Part shown: in pieces, positions 37,136 to 46,180 of the stretch
How the letters are laid out: every line of letters begins with the position of its first letter
Position numbering within the stretch: position 1 is the first letter of the stretch
Made by a program: the position numbers and the translations under genes
Notes under the pieces: model-generated
Told to the model about the DNA's origin: nothing
What the model saw: the letters and a program-made list of their open reading frames with translations, nothing else
Database searches by the model: none
Source of the DNA: Paenibacillus sp. BIHB 4019
Lineage (GTDB): Bacteria > Bacillota > Bacilli > Paenibacillales > Paenibacillaceae
Length of the DNA stretch: 64,000 nucleotides
Assembly: GCF_002741035.1 (NCBI RefSeq)
Contig: NZ_CP016808.1
Span: 6,186,501-6,250,500 of the forward strand
Direction of reading: 5' to 3'

Positions 37136-37900
37136 TCAGGTATTGAAGCTTAATAACAAGGATTTGACTATCAAATACCAGCCATCTACCATGACGAACA
37201 GCAAGAGCTTGAACGGCAATGAAATCATTACTGGCGGAAGCATCATCATCCCCATCGCCATTAACGTACTGGATACAATCATATCAATAACGAGGAACGG
37301 TATGAATATAAGGAAGCCCATTTGAAAAGCTGTCTTGATTTCGCTAATTGCATACGCCGGAACCAAAACGGTCAGTGGGATATCCTCATAAGTTTTCGGC
37401 TTTTCAGTCTTCGTGTAATCCATAAACAGCTTTAAATCTTTCTCTCTCGTCTGCTTGAACATAAAAGCCTTCATCGGTACAGACGCTTTCTCGAAAGCTG
37501 CTGTTTGGGAAATTTCCCCTTTCAAATATGGCTGCAAAGCTACCTCATTTACTTGAGAGAAGGTAGGGGCCATAATAAAAAAGGTTAAAAACATAGCAAG
37601 TCCGATTAGTACCTGGTTCGGAGGCATCATCTGCGTACCGAGCGATGTCCGAACGAAGCTAAGCACGATAATAATGCGTGTAAAGCTGGTCATCAATACT
37701 AGAATAGCAGGCGCTATGCTTAGCACGGTAATCAGCAGCAAAATTGATAACGCGCTAGGGTCCGGCTGATCGCTGCCCGTGTTGCCAAAGTTAATTTCTA
37801 CGTTCGGCAGCGGTTCAGCAAAAGCATGCGATTGAAATATTAAACCGGCTAACTGCACCGCAACAAGAGCTATCCACCATTTATTTTTCATGATCATCAT
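37136..37900 (-). CDS. fliP: Flagellar export protein FliP
   Basis: FliP is the main export gate subunit. A cleavable signal peptide (WWIALVAVQLAGLIFQSHAFA) is followed by FliP signatures: MTSFTRIIIVLSFVRTSLGT, MPPNQVLIGLAMFLTFFIM and GFLIFIPFLVIDMIVSS. 254 residues. The open frame overlaps the fliO stop by 20 nt; three ATGs in the first four codons (37900, 37897, 37891) make the exact start uncertain. Confidence 0.96.
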   Translation of the reverse strand: MMIMKNKWWIALVAVQLAGLIFQSHAFAEPLPNVEINFGNTGSDQPDPSALSILLLITVLSIAPAILVLMTSFTRIIIVLSFVRTSLGTQMMPPNQVLIGLAMFLTFFIMAPTFSQVNEVALQPYLKGEISQTAAFEKASVPMKAFMFKQTREKDLKLFMDYTKTEKPKTYEDIPLTVLVPAYAISEIKTAFQMGFLIFIPFLVIDMIVSSTLMAMGMMMLPPVMISLPFKLLLFVMVDGWYLIVKSLLLSFNT

Positions 37901-38522
37901 TCAACCGTTCATTAGGGTTAGGGTCTTTGAGGAGTGCTTCGAGCTGCTGCTTGCGATCCGCCTGACGATTCATCTTGTCCTTAAGCACATTCTGAAACGA
38001 AGAAGCGTCGTTCCACTGTTCATCCTTCGGTTCCTGTTCGCCAGAGCCTTGACGAAAGCGTGATACTAAGCCCGTCAAAGCACTCGGCGACCAGCCACCT
38101 TGCACTTGCCTCTCCATTGCCTCAATAATCGCCTCAGCTTGTTTTTCATCATCAATCTTGTCCAGCAGGGTAATGTTTTCTCCAACCCCTACAACATATA
38201 GACGGCCTGACAGCTCAACAACTTGAAGCGAATGATTTTGACCTAAGGAAATGCCCCCGAGCGAACGAAGCGAACGATTTGTTCCTCCGAACGCCCGGTT
38301 GCGCCGCGAGAGCCATTTAATAACTACAATGATTAGTCCAATAATAAGGAGTAGAGAAAAAATAACCCATACTACACTGCCTGCCATGTTAGACGAACTA
38401 GTATATGGCAAATCAGGCTGGCTCGTCTGGACTGCTTCCGCTAAGGCGGCGGCAGGCAGAACGGCCATTCCTGAAAACAATAAAAGCGTTACACGAGCTT
38501 TAAGTTTGACCATCGCATACAA
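37881..38522 (-). CDS. fliO: Flagellar biosynthesis protein FliO/FliZ
   Basis: FliO helps FliP assemble; in B. subtilis the gene is called fliZ. It has a signal peptide (VTLLLFSGMAVLPAAALA), a short extracytoplasmic part, one membrane segment (VVWVIFSLLLIIGLIIVVI) and a cytoplasmic domain with RSLGGISLGQNHSLQVVEL, matching the FliO family. The C-terminal 90 residues are a charged extension. 213 residues, 3 nt after cheY. Confidence 0.9.
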   Translation of the reverse strand: MYAMVKLKARVTLLLFSGMAVLPAAALAEAVQTSQPDLPYTSSSNMAGSVVWVIFSLLLIIGLIIVVIKWLSRRNRAFGGTNRSLRSLGGISLGQNHSLQVVELSGRLYVVGVGENITLLDKIDDEKQAEAIIEAMERQVQGGWSPSALTGLVSRFRQGSGEQEPKDEQWNDASSFQNVLKDKMNRQADRKQQLEALLKDPNPNERLNDDHEK

Positions 38523-38525
38523 CCG

Positions 38526-38888
38526 TTAGCCCAGCGTTTTCTTGATCGCTTCAATAACACGGTCCGCTTGGAAAGGTTTAACGATGAAATCTTTCGCTCC
38601 AGCTTGAATGGCATCAATAACCATTGCTTGCTGTCCCATTGCAGAGCACATAATAACTTTTGCATTCGGGTCGATTTTTTTAACTTCTTTCAATGCTGCA
38701 ATGCCGTCCATCTCAGGCATCGTGATATCCATCGTAATCAGGTCTGGCTTAAGCTCCTTGAATTTCTCCACCGCTTGTGCGCCATCAGGTGCTTCACCAA
38801 CTACTTCGTAGCCGTTTTTGGATAAAATATCGCGGATCATCATGCGCATAAATGCTGCGTCGTCTACGATTAGAATACGGTTTGCCAT
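38526..38888 (-). CDS. cheY: Chemotaxis response regulator CheY
   Basis: A single receiver domain of 120 residues that, when phosphorylated, binds FliM/FliY and changes motor rotation. Active-site residues are all present: D9/D10 in LIVDDAAFMR, phospho-acceptor D54 in LITMDITMPEMDG and K104 in DFIVKPF. It sits between fliY and fliO as in B. subtilis. Confidence 0.97.
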   Translation of the reverse strand: MANRILIVDDAAFMRMMIRDILSKNGYEVVGEAPDGAQAVEKFKELKPDLITMDITMPEMDGIAALKEVKKIDPNAKVIMCSAMGQQAMVIDAIQAGAKDFIVKPFQADRVIEAIKKTLG

Positions 38889-38910
38889 CTTTTTTCTTCC
38901 TCCTAGGATG

Positions 38911-40131
38911 CTATTGTAATTTTTGAATTCGGTCCCATTGGCTGACGATATCGGTTACACGTACGCCGAAGTTCTCATCGATAACGACAACCTCGCCTTT
39001 TGCGATCAGCTTGTTGTTAACCAGAATGTCTACAGGTTCTCCAGCAAGCTTGTCCAGCTCGATAATAGACCCTTGCGACAATTCCAAAATATCTTTAATC
39101 TGCTTCTGGGTCCTTCCTAATTCTACGGTAACCTTAAGTGGTATGTCGAGCAGTAAATTGAGGTTTGTCTCTTCGCCTTGAATATATGGCGCATTATTGA
39201 AATTAGCAAACTGCACAGGCTGAACATTCACATTGCGATTGGCTGCATGGCCATATGTATTCGGGCCAGGCGGCTGCATCATCGGCGCTTCATAATATCC
39301 CGCTGGCGGTTGTTGTTCTTGCTTCTGCAACGATGGAGCCGTAGGCTGCGCAGGAGCACTTTGTGGCGCTTGCGGAGCAACTGGCGGCGCTTCTACTACT
39401 GGTGGCGCTTCTACTGCAGCAGCAGTCTCTTCAACCGTCTCTTCGCCCATAAGAATAGCAACCATTTGTTTTGCAAAAGAAACAGGCAGTAGCTGCATAA
39501 TTGTCGAATCTATCAAATCTCCAATTTTAAGCCGGAATGAAATTTTGATGAACACATCTACCGGAGGCAAATGTCCCATTCCTCCGCCGTTGTCTACATC
39601 GAGAATGTCGATGCCTGGCGGCGAAATATTAACGAAACGATTGAAAATGGTCGACATCGACGTTGCAGATGACCCCATCATTTGATTCATCGCTTCTTGA
39701 ACGGCGCTAATATGAATTTCATTGAGCTCTTCGTCTGTAGGATTACCTGAACCGCCGAGCATCAAATCGGCAATAATTTGTGCATCTCTCGTCTTAATGA
39801 CAAGCGAATTTATTCCTTGGAAGCCATCAACATATTGAACACTTACAGCAACATGAGGCTTTGGAAATTCATCTGCCAGCTGGTCTCTGCGAATAAAGGT
39901 AACTTCCGGTGTCGTAATATCCACCTTCACACCTAGCAATGTGGACAAGGCAGTTGCTGCGCTTCCAAACGTAATGTTCCCAATTTCACCAAGCGCATCC
40001 TGTTCCATAGCTGAGAGGAAATCTGATAACTGAACATCATCGGCAGATGGCTGTTCAGCATCCGTACCGCCAGAAGATTGATTTAGTAACGCATCAATTT
40101 CCTCCTGCGACAAATAATCTTTACTCGTCAT
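38911..40131 (-). CDS. fliY: C-ring protein/CheY-P phosphatase FliY
   Basis: FliY is a motor-switch component that also dephosphorylates CheY-P. The N-terminus has the CheY-P-binding peptide YLSQEEIDALLNQ, the middle has two CheC-type phosphatase helices (DALGEIGNITFGSAATALS near 48 and EAMNQMMGSSATSMSTIF near 145), then a Pro/Gln/Ala-rich linker (about 235-295) and a C-terminal FliN (SpoA) domain with KVTVELGRTQKQIKDILEL. 406 residues. The start overlaps the fliM stop by 11 nt. Confidence 0.96.
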   Translation of the reverse strand: MTSKDYLSQEEIDALLNQSSGGTDAEQPSADDVQLSDFLSAMEQDALGEIGNITFGSAATALSTLLGVKVDITTPEVTFIRRDQLADEFPKPHVAVSVQYVDGFQGINSLVIKTRDAQIIADLMLGGSGNPTDEELNEIHISAVQEAMNQMMGSSATSMSTIFNRFVNISPPGIDILDVDNGGGMGHLPPVDVFIKISFRLKIGDLIDSTIMQLLPVSFAKQMVAILMGEETVEETAAAVEAPPVVEAPPVAPQAPQSAPAQPTAPSLQKQEQQPPAGYYEAPMMQPPGPNTYGHAANRNVNVQPVQFANFNNAPYIQGEETNLNLLLDIPLKVTVELGRTQKQIKDILELSQGSIIELDKLAGEPVDILVNNKLIAKGEVVVIDENFGVRVTDIVSQWDRIQKLQ

Positions 40132-41122
40132 ATTCTTCTCCCGCTCCTTCGTTCACAACTTCATCAAGCTGAATAGCCAACCGATCTTTCACGGAGCCTG
40201 GACTGCCGATGAACTTCAATTTATCGCCTACCTTAATATGCAGGCCTTCCCCTACTGGCTTGCTGAGAGAAATGACATCTCCTACATTAAGACCCAGAAA
40301 CTCCTGAATCGTAATGGAAGATTCACCAAGCTCGGCAACAATCGGCAGCTTCGCTTTGCTTACGCGCTGCTCCAGCATTTCAACTTCCTCTGGAATACGC
40401 TCCTTTTTCTGCGAAACGAACCAATGATGCGCCGACAATCGCGGCATAACCGGCTCAATGACAACATGGGGAATACAAAGATTGATCATCCCTGTCGTTT
40501 CACCGATTTTCGTGCTTAAGGAAATCAGCGCGATCGTTTCATTCGGTGATACAATTTGCATAAATTGTGGATTCGTCTCGAGCGCTTCCAGTCGTGGCGA
40601 TATATCAATAATTGTTTTCCACGCCTCTTGCAAACTCTCAAACGTCCGGCTAAAAATCTTTTCCATAATAATCGTTTCGATTTCAGTCAGGTTATTGATT
40701 TTGGAAGGCGCAACGCCTTGCCCGCCAAGCATGCGATCCAGCATCGCGTAAGCGATATTCGGATGCACCTCAAGCACCATGCGTCCCTCAAGCGGCTCTG
40801 CTTCAAAAATATTCAATATCGTCATCTTCGGAATTGAACGAATAAACTCGTCATAAGGAAGCTGCTCGACTTGAACGACACTGATTTGAACGAAAGTACG
40901 AAGCTGCGCTGAGAAATAGGTTGTCAAATATCGCGCGAAGTTCTCGTGTATGCGAGTCAAACTGCGAATATGATCCTTCGAAAATCGAACAGCGCGTTTG
41001 AAATCATAAACTCTGACTTTTTTCGTTACTTCTTCCTTTTTTAAATCCTCGGCATCCATCTCGCCAGAATTAAGGGCCGCCAGCAGCGCATCTATCTCAT
41101 TTTGCGATAAAACATCAACCAA
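40121..41122 (-). CDS. fliM: Flagellar motor switch protein FliM
   Basis: FliM forms the C-ring and binds CheY-P. The N-terminal peptide VLSQNEIDALLAALNSG is the CheY-P docking site; the core carries FKRAVRFSKDHIRSLTRIHE and LEVHPNIAYAMLDRMLGG, and the C-terminal SpoA domain has IVAELGESSITIQEFLGL. 333 residues, as in B. subtilis. Confidence 0.97.
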   Translation of the reverse strand: MVDVLSQNEIDALLAALNSGEMDAEDLKKEEVTKKVRVYDFKRAVRFSKDHIRSLTRIHENFARYLTTYFSAQLRTFVQISVVQVEQLPYDEFIRSIPKMTILNIFEAEPLEGRMVLEVHPNIAYAMLDRMLGGQGVAPSKINNLTEIETIIMEKIFSRTFESLQEAWKTIIDISPRLEALETNPQFMQIVSPNETIALISLSTKIGETTGMINLCIPHVVIEPVMPRLSAHHWFVSQKKERIPEEVEMLEQRVSKAKLPIVAELGESSITIQEFLGLNVGDVISLSKPVGEGLHIKVGDKLKFIGSPGSVKDRLAIQLDEVVNEGAGEEYDE

Positions 41123-41160
41123 ATTTTCTCACCCCCTTCAAGGAATGTCGCCAACCAGCA

Positions 41161-41628
41161 TTAAATGTTGGTCATGATAAAAGCTGTTATTTCTACCTTG
41201 ACCAGCTTCTGCTTTTTATCCAAAATTGGATTAATTTCATTAAGCAGCTTCGATTCCAGCAGATCCTCGCCTTTAGAGCCATTCAGCTCTTCAGCCGTCA
41301 TATCTGCAAGCGCCCGGTTAATAATAGGCTTAACTTCAATTTCGATGATTTTATCAAAATCTTCCTTCGTCTTCTTGCTGTCCAGTTGGAAAGCGAAGCT
41401 AACGACAACGACTTTGTTCGAATCTTTCAAGTTGCGCTTAAATTCTTTAAGCTCAGACGTTACTTCTACACGCTCATCAGCGGTAAGATGCTTGACTTCA
41501 ACCTCTTTGTTGGTTGAAGCATCTGTAGCTGTATCTCCTAAAAGTTTGCCTCCAATGAAATAAGCGACAACACCAATCAATACAATCGACAACAGTATAG
41601 TTACTAACCATGGCATCATTTTTTTCAT
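41161..41628 (-). CDS. fliL: Flagellar basal body-associated protein FliL
   Basis: FliL is a single-pass membrane protein that surrounds and stabilises stators. N-terminal membrane segment PWLVTILLSIVLIGVVAYFI, then a periplasmic domain with VVVVSFAFQLDSKKTKEDF. 155 residues, slightly longer than B. subtilis FliL (about 140). It starts 2 nt after swrD. Confidence 0.94.
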   Translation of the reverse strand: MKKMMPWLVTILLSIVLIGVVAYFIGGKLLGDTATDASTNKEVEVKHLTADERVEVTSELKEFKRNLKDSNKVVVVSFAFQLDSKKTKEDFDKIIEIEVKPIINRALADMTAEELNGSKGEDLLESKLLNEINPILDKKQKLVKVEITAFIMTNI

Positions 41629-41630
41629 CT

Positions 41631-41852
41631 CTATGGACCCTCCGTCTGTTCACTCTTCTGGGCCGCCGCATATACGCCGATCGTACGAAGATAGTTCTGG
41701 ATCAGCAGCAAAAGCTCCTCCGAGCTTTCTACCACTATGAATTTTTTACCAGTGGTCAAGGTAATAATGGTATCGGGCACTTCCTCCACCACTTCAATCA
41801 ACAGAGCATTGATCATGAGCTTAGTACCATTAATACGAGTCACTGTAATCAT
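41631..41852 (-). CDS. swrD: FlbD/SwrD family flagellar protein
   Basis: A small 73-residue protein of the FlbD family; the B. subtilis counterpart SwrD (YlzI) lies at the same position and boosts motor power and swarming. The family pattern ITVTRINGTKLMINALLIE then DTIITLTTGKKFIVVES is clear. I chose ATG 41852 with GAGGGGG 6 nt upstream; the longer frame from 41867 begins inside the SD. A GC-rich hairpin (about 41871-41892) precedes the SD. Confidence 0.9.
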   Translation of the reverse strand: MITVTRINGTKLMINALLIEVVEEVPDTIITLTTGKKFIVVESSEELLLLIQNYLRTIGVYAAAQKSEQTEGP

Positions 41853-41914
41853 AAACTGCCCCCTCACATCGCGGGGGAGGCGCTATGGCCCCCCACCTGC
41901 GTTATGCCTAACGA

Positions 41915-42733
41915 TTATCGTTTCAGGTTGACAACCTCTTGCAAAATTTCATCAGATGTCGTGATAATACGCGAATTCGCTTGGAAACCGCGCTGAGCCA
42001 CGATCATTTCTGTAAACTCGCCTGTCAGGTCAACGTTTGACATTTCAAGCTGTCCGGCCACGATTGCGCCCGTTCCAACCTCTTCATCATTCGCTGGTGA
42101 CGTTGCAAGCTCTCCGTCTGGATTGGCATTAGCTGTCATGCGATACAAGTTTCCACCCATTTTCAGCAAACCGCTTGGATTCACTACTTTAACAACTCCA
42201 ATTTGTCCTGCTTCAACGATGCCGTCAGCTGTTACACCTAGAATCATACCGTCTTGACCAATGGTGAATGAAGTGATGGCAGGATCAAGCGGAGGAATAA
42301 TACCGCCATCATCCGCAGCCATTACAAACATCCCGTTTGCATTGACAAGCTGTCTGTTCGCATCAAGCGTAAAGTTTCCGGCTCTAGTCAAAAATGTTTC
42401 TCCGCCATCTGCTGCGGTTACCGCAAAAAATCCATCGCCATCAATGCGAAGATCTGTCGGTTGGTTTGTCGTCATCGCGCTGCCTGGCGTGTGAATAGTA
42501 TCAATAGAAGCAATGCTGACACCAAGCCCGATTTGCTTCGCATTCACACCACCTTGTTCGCCTTCAGCCGAAGCGGTAATGCCCGCTGTTGTTTGGCTCA
42601 AAATATCGCTGAACATGACGCGGCCGCCTTTGAAGCCCACCGTATTAACGTTCGCAATATTGTTACCGATGACATCCAGCTTCGTTTGGAAGCCGCGCAT
42701 ACCTGACACACCCGAGTACATTGATCTTAGCAT
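41915..42733 (-). CDS. flgG: Flagellar hook/distal rod protein, FlgG/FlgE family
   Basis: A 272-residue rod/hook family protein. The N-terminal signature SGVSGMRGFQTKLDVIGNNI followed by ANVNTVGFKGGRVMFSDIL and the C-terminal ELSNVDLTGEFTEMIVAQRG-like segment (seen as MSNVDLTGEFTEMIVAQRGF) form the axial coiled coil. By position it equals the B. subtilis gene now called flgE (hook, formerly flgG), so in this organism it is probably the hook protein; length alone cannot separate the two names. Confidence 0.9.
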   Translation of the reverse strand: MLRSMYSGVSGMRGFQTKLDVIGNNIANVNTVGFKGGRVMFSDILSQTTAGITASAEGEQGGVNAKQIGLGVSIASIDTIHTPGSAMTTNQPTDLRIDGDGFFAVTAADGGETFLTRAGNFTLDANRQLVNANGMFVMAADDGGIIPPLDPAITSFTIGQDGMILGVTADGIVEAGQIGVVKVVNPSGLLKMGGNLYRMTANANPDGELATSPANDEEVGTGAIVAGQLEMSNVDLTGEFTEMIVAQRGFQANSRIITTSDEILQEVVNLKR

Positions 42734-42827
42734 AGTATTTAAGCCCTCCTAATTTAGGTTTATCCTTGTGGTTAGTTGGCTGCCTCTGTCGGTCAGCAGC
42801 CTGAAGAGCCTCCATGTTGGTCCGGCT

Positions 42828-43205
42828 CTAGCTTAAAATAACGGCGCTGTCTATTTGCGTGAATACATTGCTTTGCATTTGCTTGCCATCCATTGCAGTA
42901 ACTACTGTACGGCTAGGCACATTTACGATCATCGCAATATCTTTAAAAACGATTAAAGAGTCAATGGCGCCTTTCGATGCCGCTTCGTCCACAGCATTCA
43001 CAATTTTCGTTAATGAATCTGCTTGAAGCTGAATGCCTCGCTGCTTCATCCGAACTTCAGCATGATGGCTGAATTTCAATACTTTCGAATCCAGCAAATC
43101 CTGAAATTCGCTAGGCTGCTGGGATTTTGCCCCTACCGTCTTCGCATTGTTTAAGGGCGAAGATTTAAGCGGAAAATAATGCCCAATCTTTACGCTGTCG
43201 CTCAT
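42828..43205 (-). CDS. Flagellar operon protein, TIGR02530 family
   Basis: A 125-residue soluble protein conserved in Firmicute flagellar operons next to flgD and known as the TIGR02530 family. The diagnostic parts are FQDLLDSKVLKFSHHAEVRM and RGIQLQADSLTKIVNAVDEA, followed by a segment with DSLIVFKDIAMIVNVPSRTV. It overlaps flgD by 4 nt (ATGA). The function is not known; a scaffold or checkpoint role in hook assembly is possible from its place. Confidence 0.9.
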   Translation of the reverse strand: MSDSVKIGHYFPLKSSPLNNAKTVGAKSQQPSEFQDLLDSKVLKFSHHAEVRMKQRGIQLQADSLTKIVNAVDEAASKGAIDSLIVFKDIAMIVNVPSRTVVTAMDGKQMQSNVFTQIDSAVILS

Positions 43206-43762
43206 GAGGTTTGTTCCTCCCCGCTTTCAGCAGCGGTGTCGCCTTCAGCAGTTCCAGCATCTTCGGCAACATTCGTCTCATTCGAAGCTTCACCATCTGC
43301 TTCTGGTTCCTCCGCTACTGCTGGAGCTTCATCCGAGACTGTAAGGATGTCGCTTACTTTAATCATCGTGTTATCTTCAAACTTGGCATACAATACACCA
43401 TCCGTTGAGACAATCGACTTCACAACATCGGTATACATGACGGTGCTTCCTTTTTTATCAAGCTCCTGCCATGTTACACTTTTACCGATCATCATAGATG
43501 CGCTGCTGATGCTTGAGTTCAACTGTGTCAGCTGCGTATTCATATTCATCAGCTGCTCGACTGAGGTGAACTGCGCCATTTGGGCTATAAACTCTGTGTT
43601 GCTCTGCGGGCTTAATGGATCCTGATTTTTAAGCTGTGTGACGAGCAATTCGAGAAATGCGTCCTTACTTAGCGATGTTTTATCATCCTCGGTTTTCCCT
43701 GCTATTTTAACGTTGGTCTGATCATAATTCGGCCAGATCACTTTATTCGTAACGACTGCCAA
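43202..43762 (-). CDS. flgD: Flagellar hook assembly scaffold FlgD
   Basis: FlgD caps the growing hook. The core motif LSKDAFLELLVTQLKNQDPL and the following FIAQMAQFTSVEQLMNMN are diagnostic. The C-terminal third is an acidic Glu/Ala/Thr-rich tail. I chose TTG 43762, with GGAGG 8 nt upstream, giving AVVTNKVIWPNYD after the start; the ATGs at 43777 and 43768 lie on or against the SD. About 186 residues. Confidence 0.93.
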   Translation of the reverse strand: MAVVTNKVIWPNYDQTNVKIAGKTEDDKTSLSKDAFLELLVTQLKNQDPLSPQSNTEFIAQMAQFTSVEQLMNMNTQLTQLNSSISSASMMIGKSVTWQELDKKGSTVMYTDVVKSIVSTDGVLYAKFEDNTMIKVSDILTVSDEAPAVAEEPEADGEASNETNVAEDAGTAEGDTAAESGEEQTS

Positions 43763-43811
43763 TTCCATCACCTCCATCCCGCAAATGGTTGTTCATGTCC
43801 GTAACATCGCT

Positions 43812-45212
43812 TTAGACTGTAGCGTTAACCGCCCGTCCGTAGCCCATATCCTGAATGGCAATTTGCTCGATTACATCCGCTTCAAAAGCAGCTTCATCGG
43901 CTCTGCTTCCGCCCTTGCCGTTGTTGTTTCGATTCGTAAATTGTTGATTGGAGCCTTGCCCCTGCCCGCCATTAGACAGCTCTGATGCAGCTTGTCCTTG
44001 CGTCACTTCAAGCTTGTCAATCGTTAGACCTTGGGATTGCAATGCCAGTCGCAACTGCGACATTTGGTTATCCAGCATATCTTTCGCCATAACCGTATCC
44101 GTATGGAACAGTGCCGTCAACTGGCCGTTTTGCATGGTGATCCGAACATCGACTTGGCCCAGCTGTTCAGGGAACAGCATGATTTTAGCTTCGTGCTTGC
44201 CATTTAATGAAGAAATATCAAACTTCTGCACGATAAGCCCAGTCATGGATTCTGCAAATTCGTCTGCCAATACGTAAGGCTGGGCGACTGCTCTCGCTGC
44301 CACGCTACTCGTTGCCTGCTTGAGCGAATGAGCAAAGTTTGCATTTAAATTGCCTGCCAGAACGGACTCATCATCGGCTGTATCGGCCGTTTCTTCAACC
44401 AATGTATCGGCTGACAAAGCTTCCGCTACTGCGCTTTTCAGGGCAATTGTATGCTGGGATTGCTGATTCAAACGCTGAAGCCATGCAGCTGTTTGCTGTG
44501 GAGCAGCCTCGTCTGCTGCAGCTGGTTCAAATACCGCTTGAACATTGCTGTTATTGCGCTCGGCTGTGCCTGCTTCCTTCTGCTTTTGCAGCAATTTCTG
44601 CAAAGCTTCCAGCTGCTGTCCAATCAGCTGTGATGGCTCCTGCTGCTGAACGCGTTTCGCAGTTCCCTGCTCAAGCACATTAGCCAGCTGAATCAGCGCA
44701 TTTTCCAAATCATGCTTCACAAGCGCAATTTGCGCTTTCACTGCCTCATGTCCATTGCCTGCATCTGCTGCTTGGACAACTTCCTCTGAGGTTAACTGCT
44801 CATCTGGCTGCTTCAAAGTGAGAAGCGGGGAACCTAGCAGGGCTAGTAAAGCCTGCATTTGCTCCAGCATTGCTTGCAAATCTGCCAATTGGGCTTGTGC
44901 AGCCTCATCCGTGTCCGCAGTATCCAATTCATCCATTTGCTCTAGCAGTCCATCAATAGCCGCAAGCAAATCCTGATTGTTCGTTTCTCCAAGCAAGCCA
45001 GCTGAATTGAGAGTAGTCATCCGAATCGTTCCAAGTGCTGCTGCATCCGTTGTGTTTGCAGTTGCTGCTGTACCTGCCCCCGCTTGGCCATTATTCAATT
45101 GACCATTCAGCGTTTGAGCAAAAGCCGCATCTCCCGTTCCCTTCGCTTGGGCATTCCCGCCAGTGGAAGGAGCCGCCAGCTGCGAAGCTGCTGGTGATGA
45201 TAAAACCTCCAT
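43812..45212 (-). CDS. fliK: Flagellar hook-length control protein FliK
   Basis: FliK is the exported ruler that ends hook growth and switches FlhB specificity. The N-terminal 330 residues are low in complexity (Ala/Gln/Leu/Asn-rich), as usual for FliK. The conserved Flg_hook domain follows: IMLFPEQLGQVDVRITMQNG, LTALFHTDTVMAKDMLDN and QLRLALQSQGLTIDKLEV. The tail is Asn/Gly-rich. 466 residues, 17 nt after the motE-like gene. Confidence 0.92.
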   Translation of the reverse strand: MEVLSSPAASQLAAPSTGGNAQAKGTGDAAFAQTLNGQLNNGQAGAGTAATANTTDAAALGTIRMTTLNSAGLLGETNNQDLLAAIDGLLEQMDELDTADTDEAAQAQLADLQAMLEQMQALLALLGSPLLTLKQPDEQLTSEEVVQAADAGNGHEAVKAQIALVKHDLENALIQLANVLEQGTAKRVQQQEPSQLIGQQLEALQKLLQKQKEAGTAERNNSNVQAVFEPAAADEAAPQQTAAWLQRLNQQSQHTIALKSAVAEALSADTLVEETADTADDESVLAGNLNANFAHSLKQATSSVAARAVAQPYVLADEFAESMTGLIVQKFDISSLNGKHEAKIMLFPEQLGQVDVRITMQNGQLTALFHTDTVMAKDMLDNQMSQLRLALQSQGLTIDKLEVTQGQAASELSNGGQGQGSNQQFTNRNNNGKGGSRADEAAFEADVIEQIAIQDMGYGRAVNATV

Positions 45213-45229
45213 TTATTTTCACCTCCCCT

Positions 45230-46141
45230 CTATTTACCCGCCATCAGCTTCGAAACGATTTGAGCTGTTACTTTATCATTCAGTGTCGACATCTCGCCTA
45301 CAATATTGGATCTTGTTGTATCATCTACCGCATTCAAAATACGCAGCACCTTGCTGGCACTTACGTCAGACATTGTCATCAGCAGTTTGGCCGCACTTTT
45401 CGCATCCATAGCTGCAAACGTTGCTCCTAGCTGCGTCGAATCCAGTGTCGAAGATGTAGTAGTCGTTGTCGCTGTAGTCGAAGTGGCATTTTTAAGCTGC
45501 GATTGCAGTGCCGCAATTTGCAAGTCTTTCGCCGAAACGGTGTCCTTCAGCTTCAGCGTCGCATCAGCCGCTGTTTTCGGCGTCATTTTCTCCAAAATTT
45601 TCACACGATCATTTGGAGCCATCGCATCGAGCACGAGCACCATTTCATCAAGCGACATGCTTTCTAAAATAGGGGCAGCCTTATTTGGCGCAATTCGTGC
45701 ATACATGCTGGCGAGCTCTTTAATTTTGGCTGTGTATGCCTCATCTTCAAGCGCCTGTGTTGCATTTGACTGCTTCAACTGCTCAATTTGGCTTTTCAAG
45801 CTTGCAATTTCTTTTTCCTGATCCGTTTTAAGAGTGGACGTTTCCGTCAGTTGGCCCTCTTTCTCCGTCAGTTGAGCTTGCAGCTCGGCAATTTTACGAG
45901 TCATATTTTCTGCCTTGAGCGTTTCATCTGTGCTTTCACCGCCAGTTGACTGCGGATTCGGCAGCACATCTTTGAGCAATGGAATCGAATTTCCGACCGT
46001 GAGCGCCTGATTTCGCATATCGCTATTCAGAAGGATCAGCAATATGCCAAGCACAACAATCGTAAACAACACCGGGGTCATAAAAAACATGGCCCGCTCA
46101 AATCCACTATATCCTTGTTTCTCCACATCTGTATCTGCCAC
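45230..46141 (-). CDS. MotE-like protein (YlxF equivalent) with MgtE-N-like domain
   Basis: A 303-residue protein with one membrane segment (FFMTPVLFTIVVLGILLILL), a coiled coil (about 80-125) and a C-terminal domain of MgtE-N type: ARIAPNKAAPILESMSLDEM, LDAMAPNDRVKILEKMTPK and a second repeat ending VSKLMAGK. This matches MotE, a periplasmic chaperone-like factor known from other bacteria; B. subtilis ylxF has the same operon position between fliJ and fliK. I chose GTG 46141, with GGGAG 8 nt upstream. Confidence 0.88.
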   Translation of the reverse strand: MADTDVEKQGYSGFERAMFFMTPVLFTIVVLGILLILLNSDMRNQALTVGNSIPLLKDVLPNPQSTGGESTDETLKAENMTRKIAELQAQLTEKEGQLTETSTLKTDQEKEIASLKSQIEQLKQSNATQALEDEAYTAKIKELASMYARIAPNKAAPILESMSLDEMVLVLDAMAPNDRVKILEKMTPKTAADATLKLKDTVSAKDLQIAALQSQLKNATSTTATTTTTSSTLDSTQLGATFAAMDAKSAAKLLMTMSDVSASKVLRILNAVDDTTRSNIVGEMSTLNDKVTAQIVSKLMAGK

Positions 46142-46180
46142 TGATTTCACTCCCTCTAGCCTTGCGCTGCAGCCGGATAT

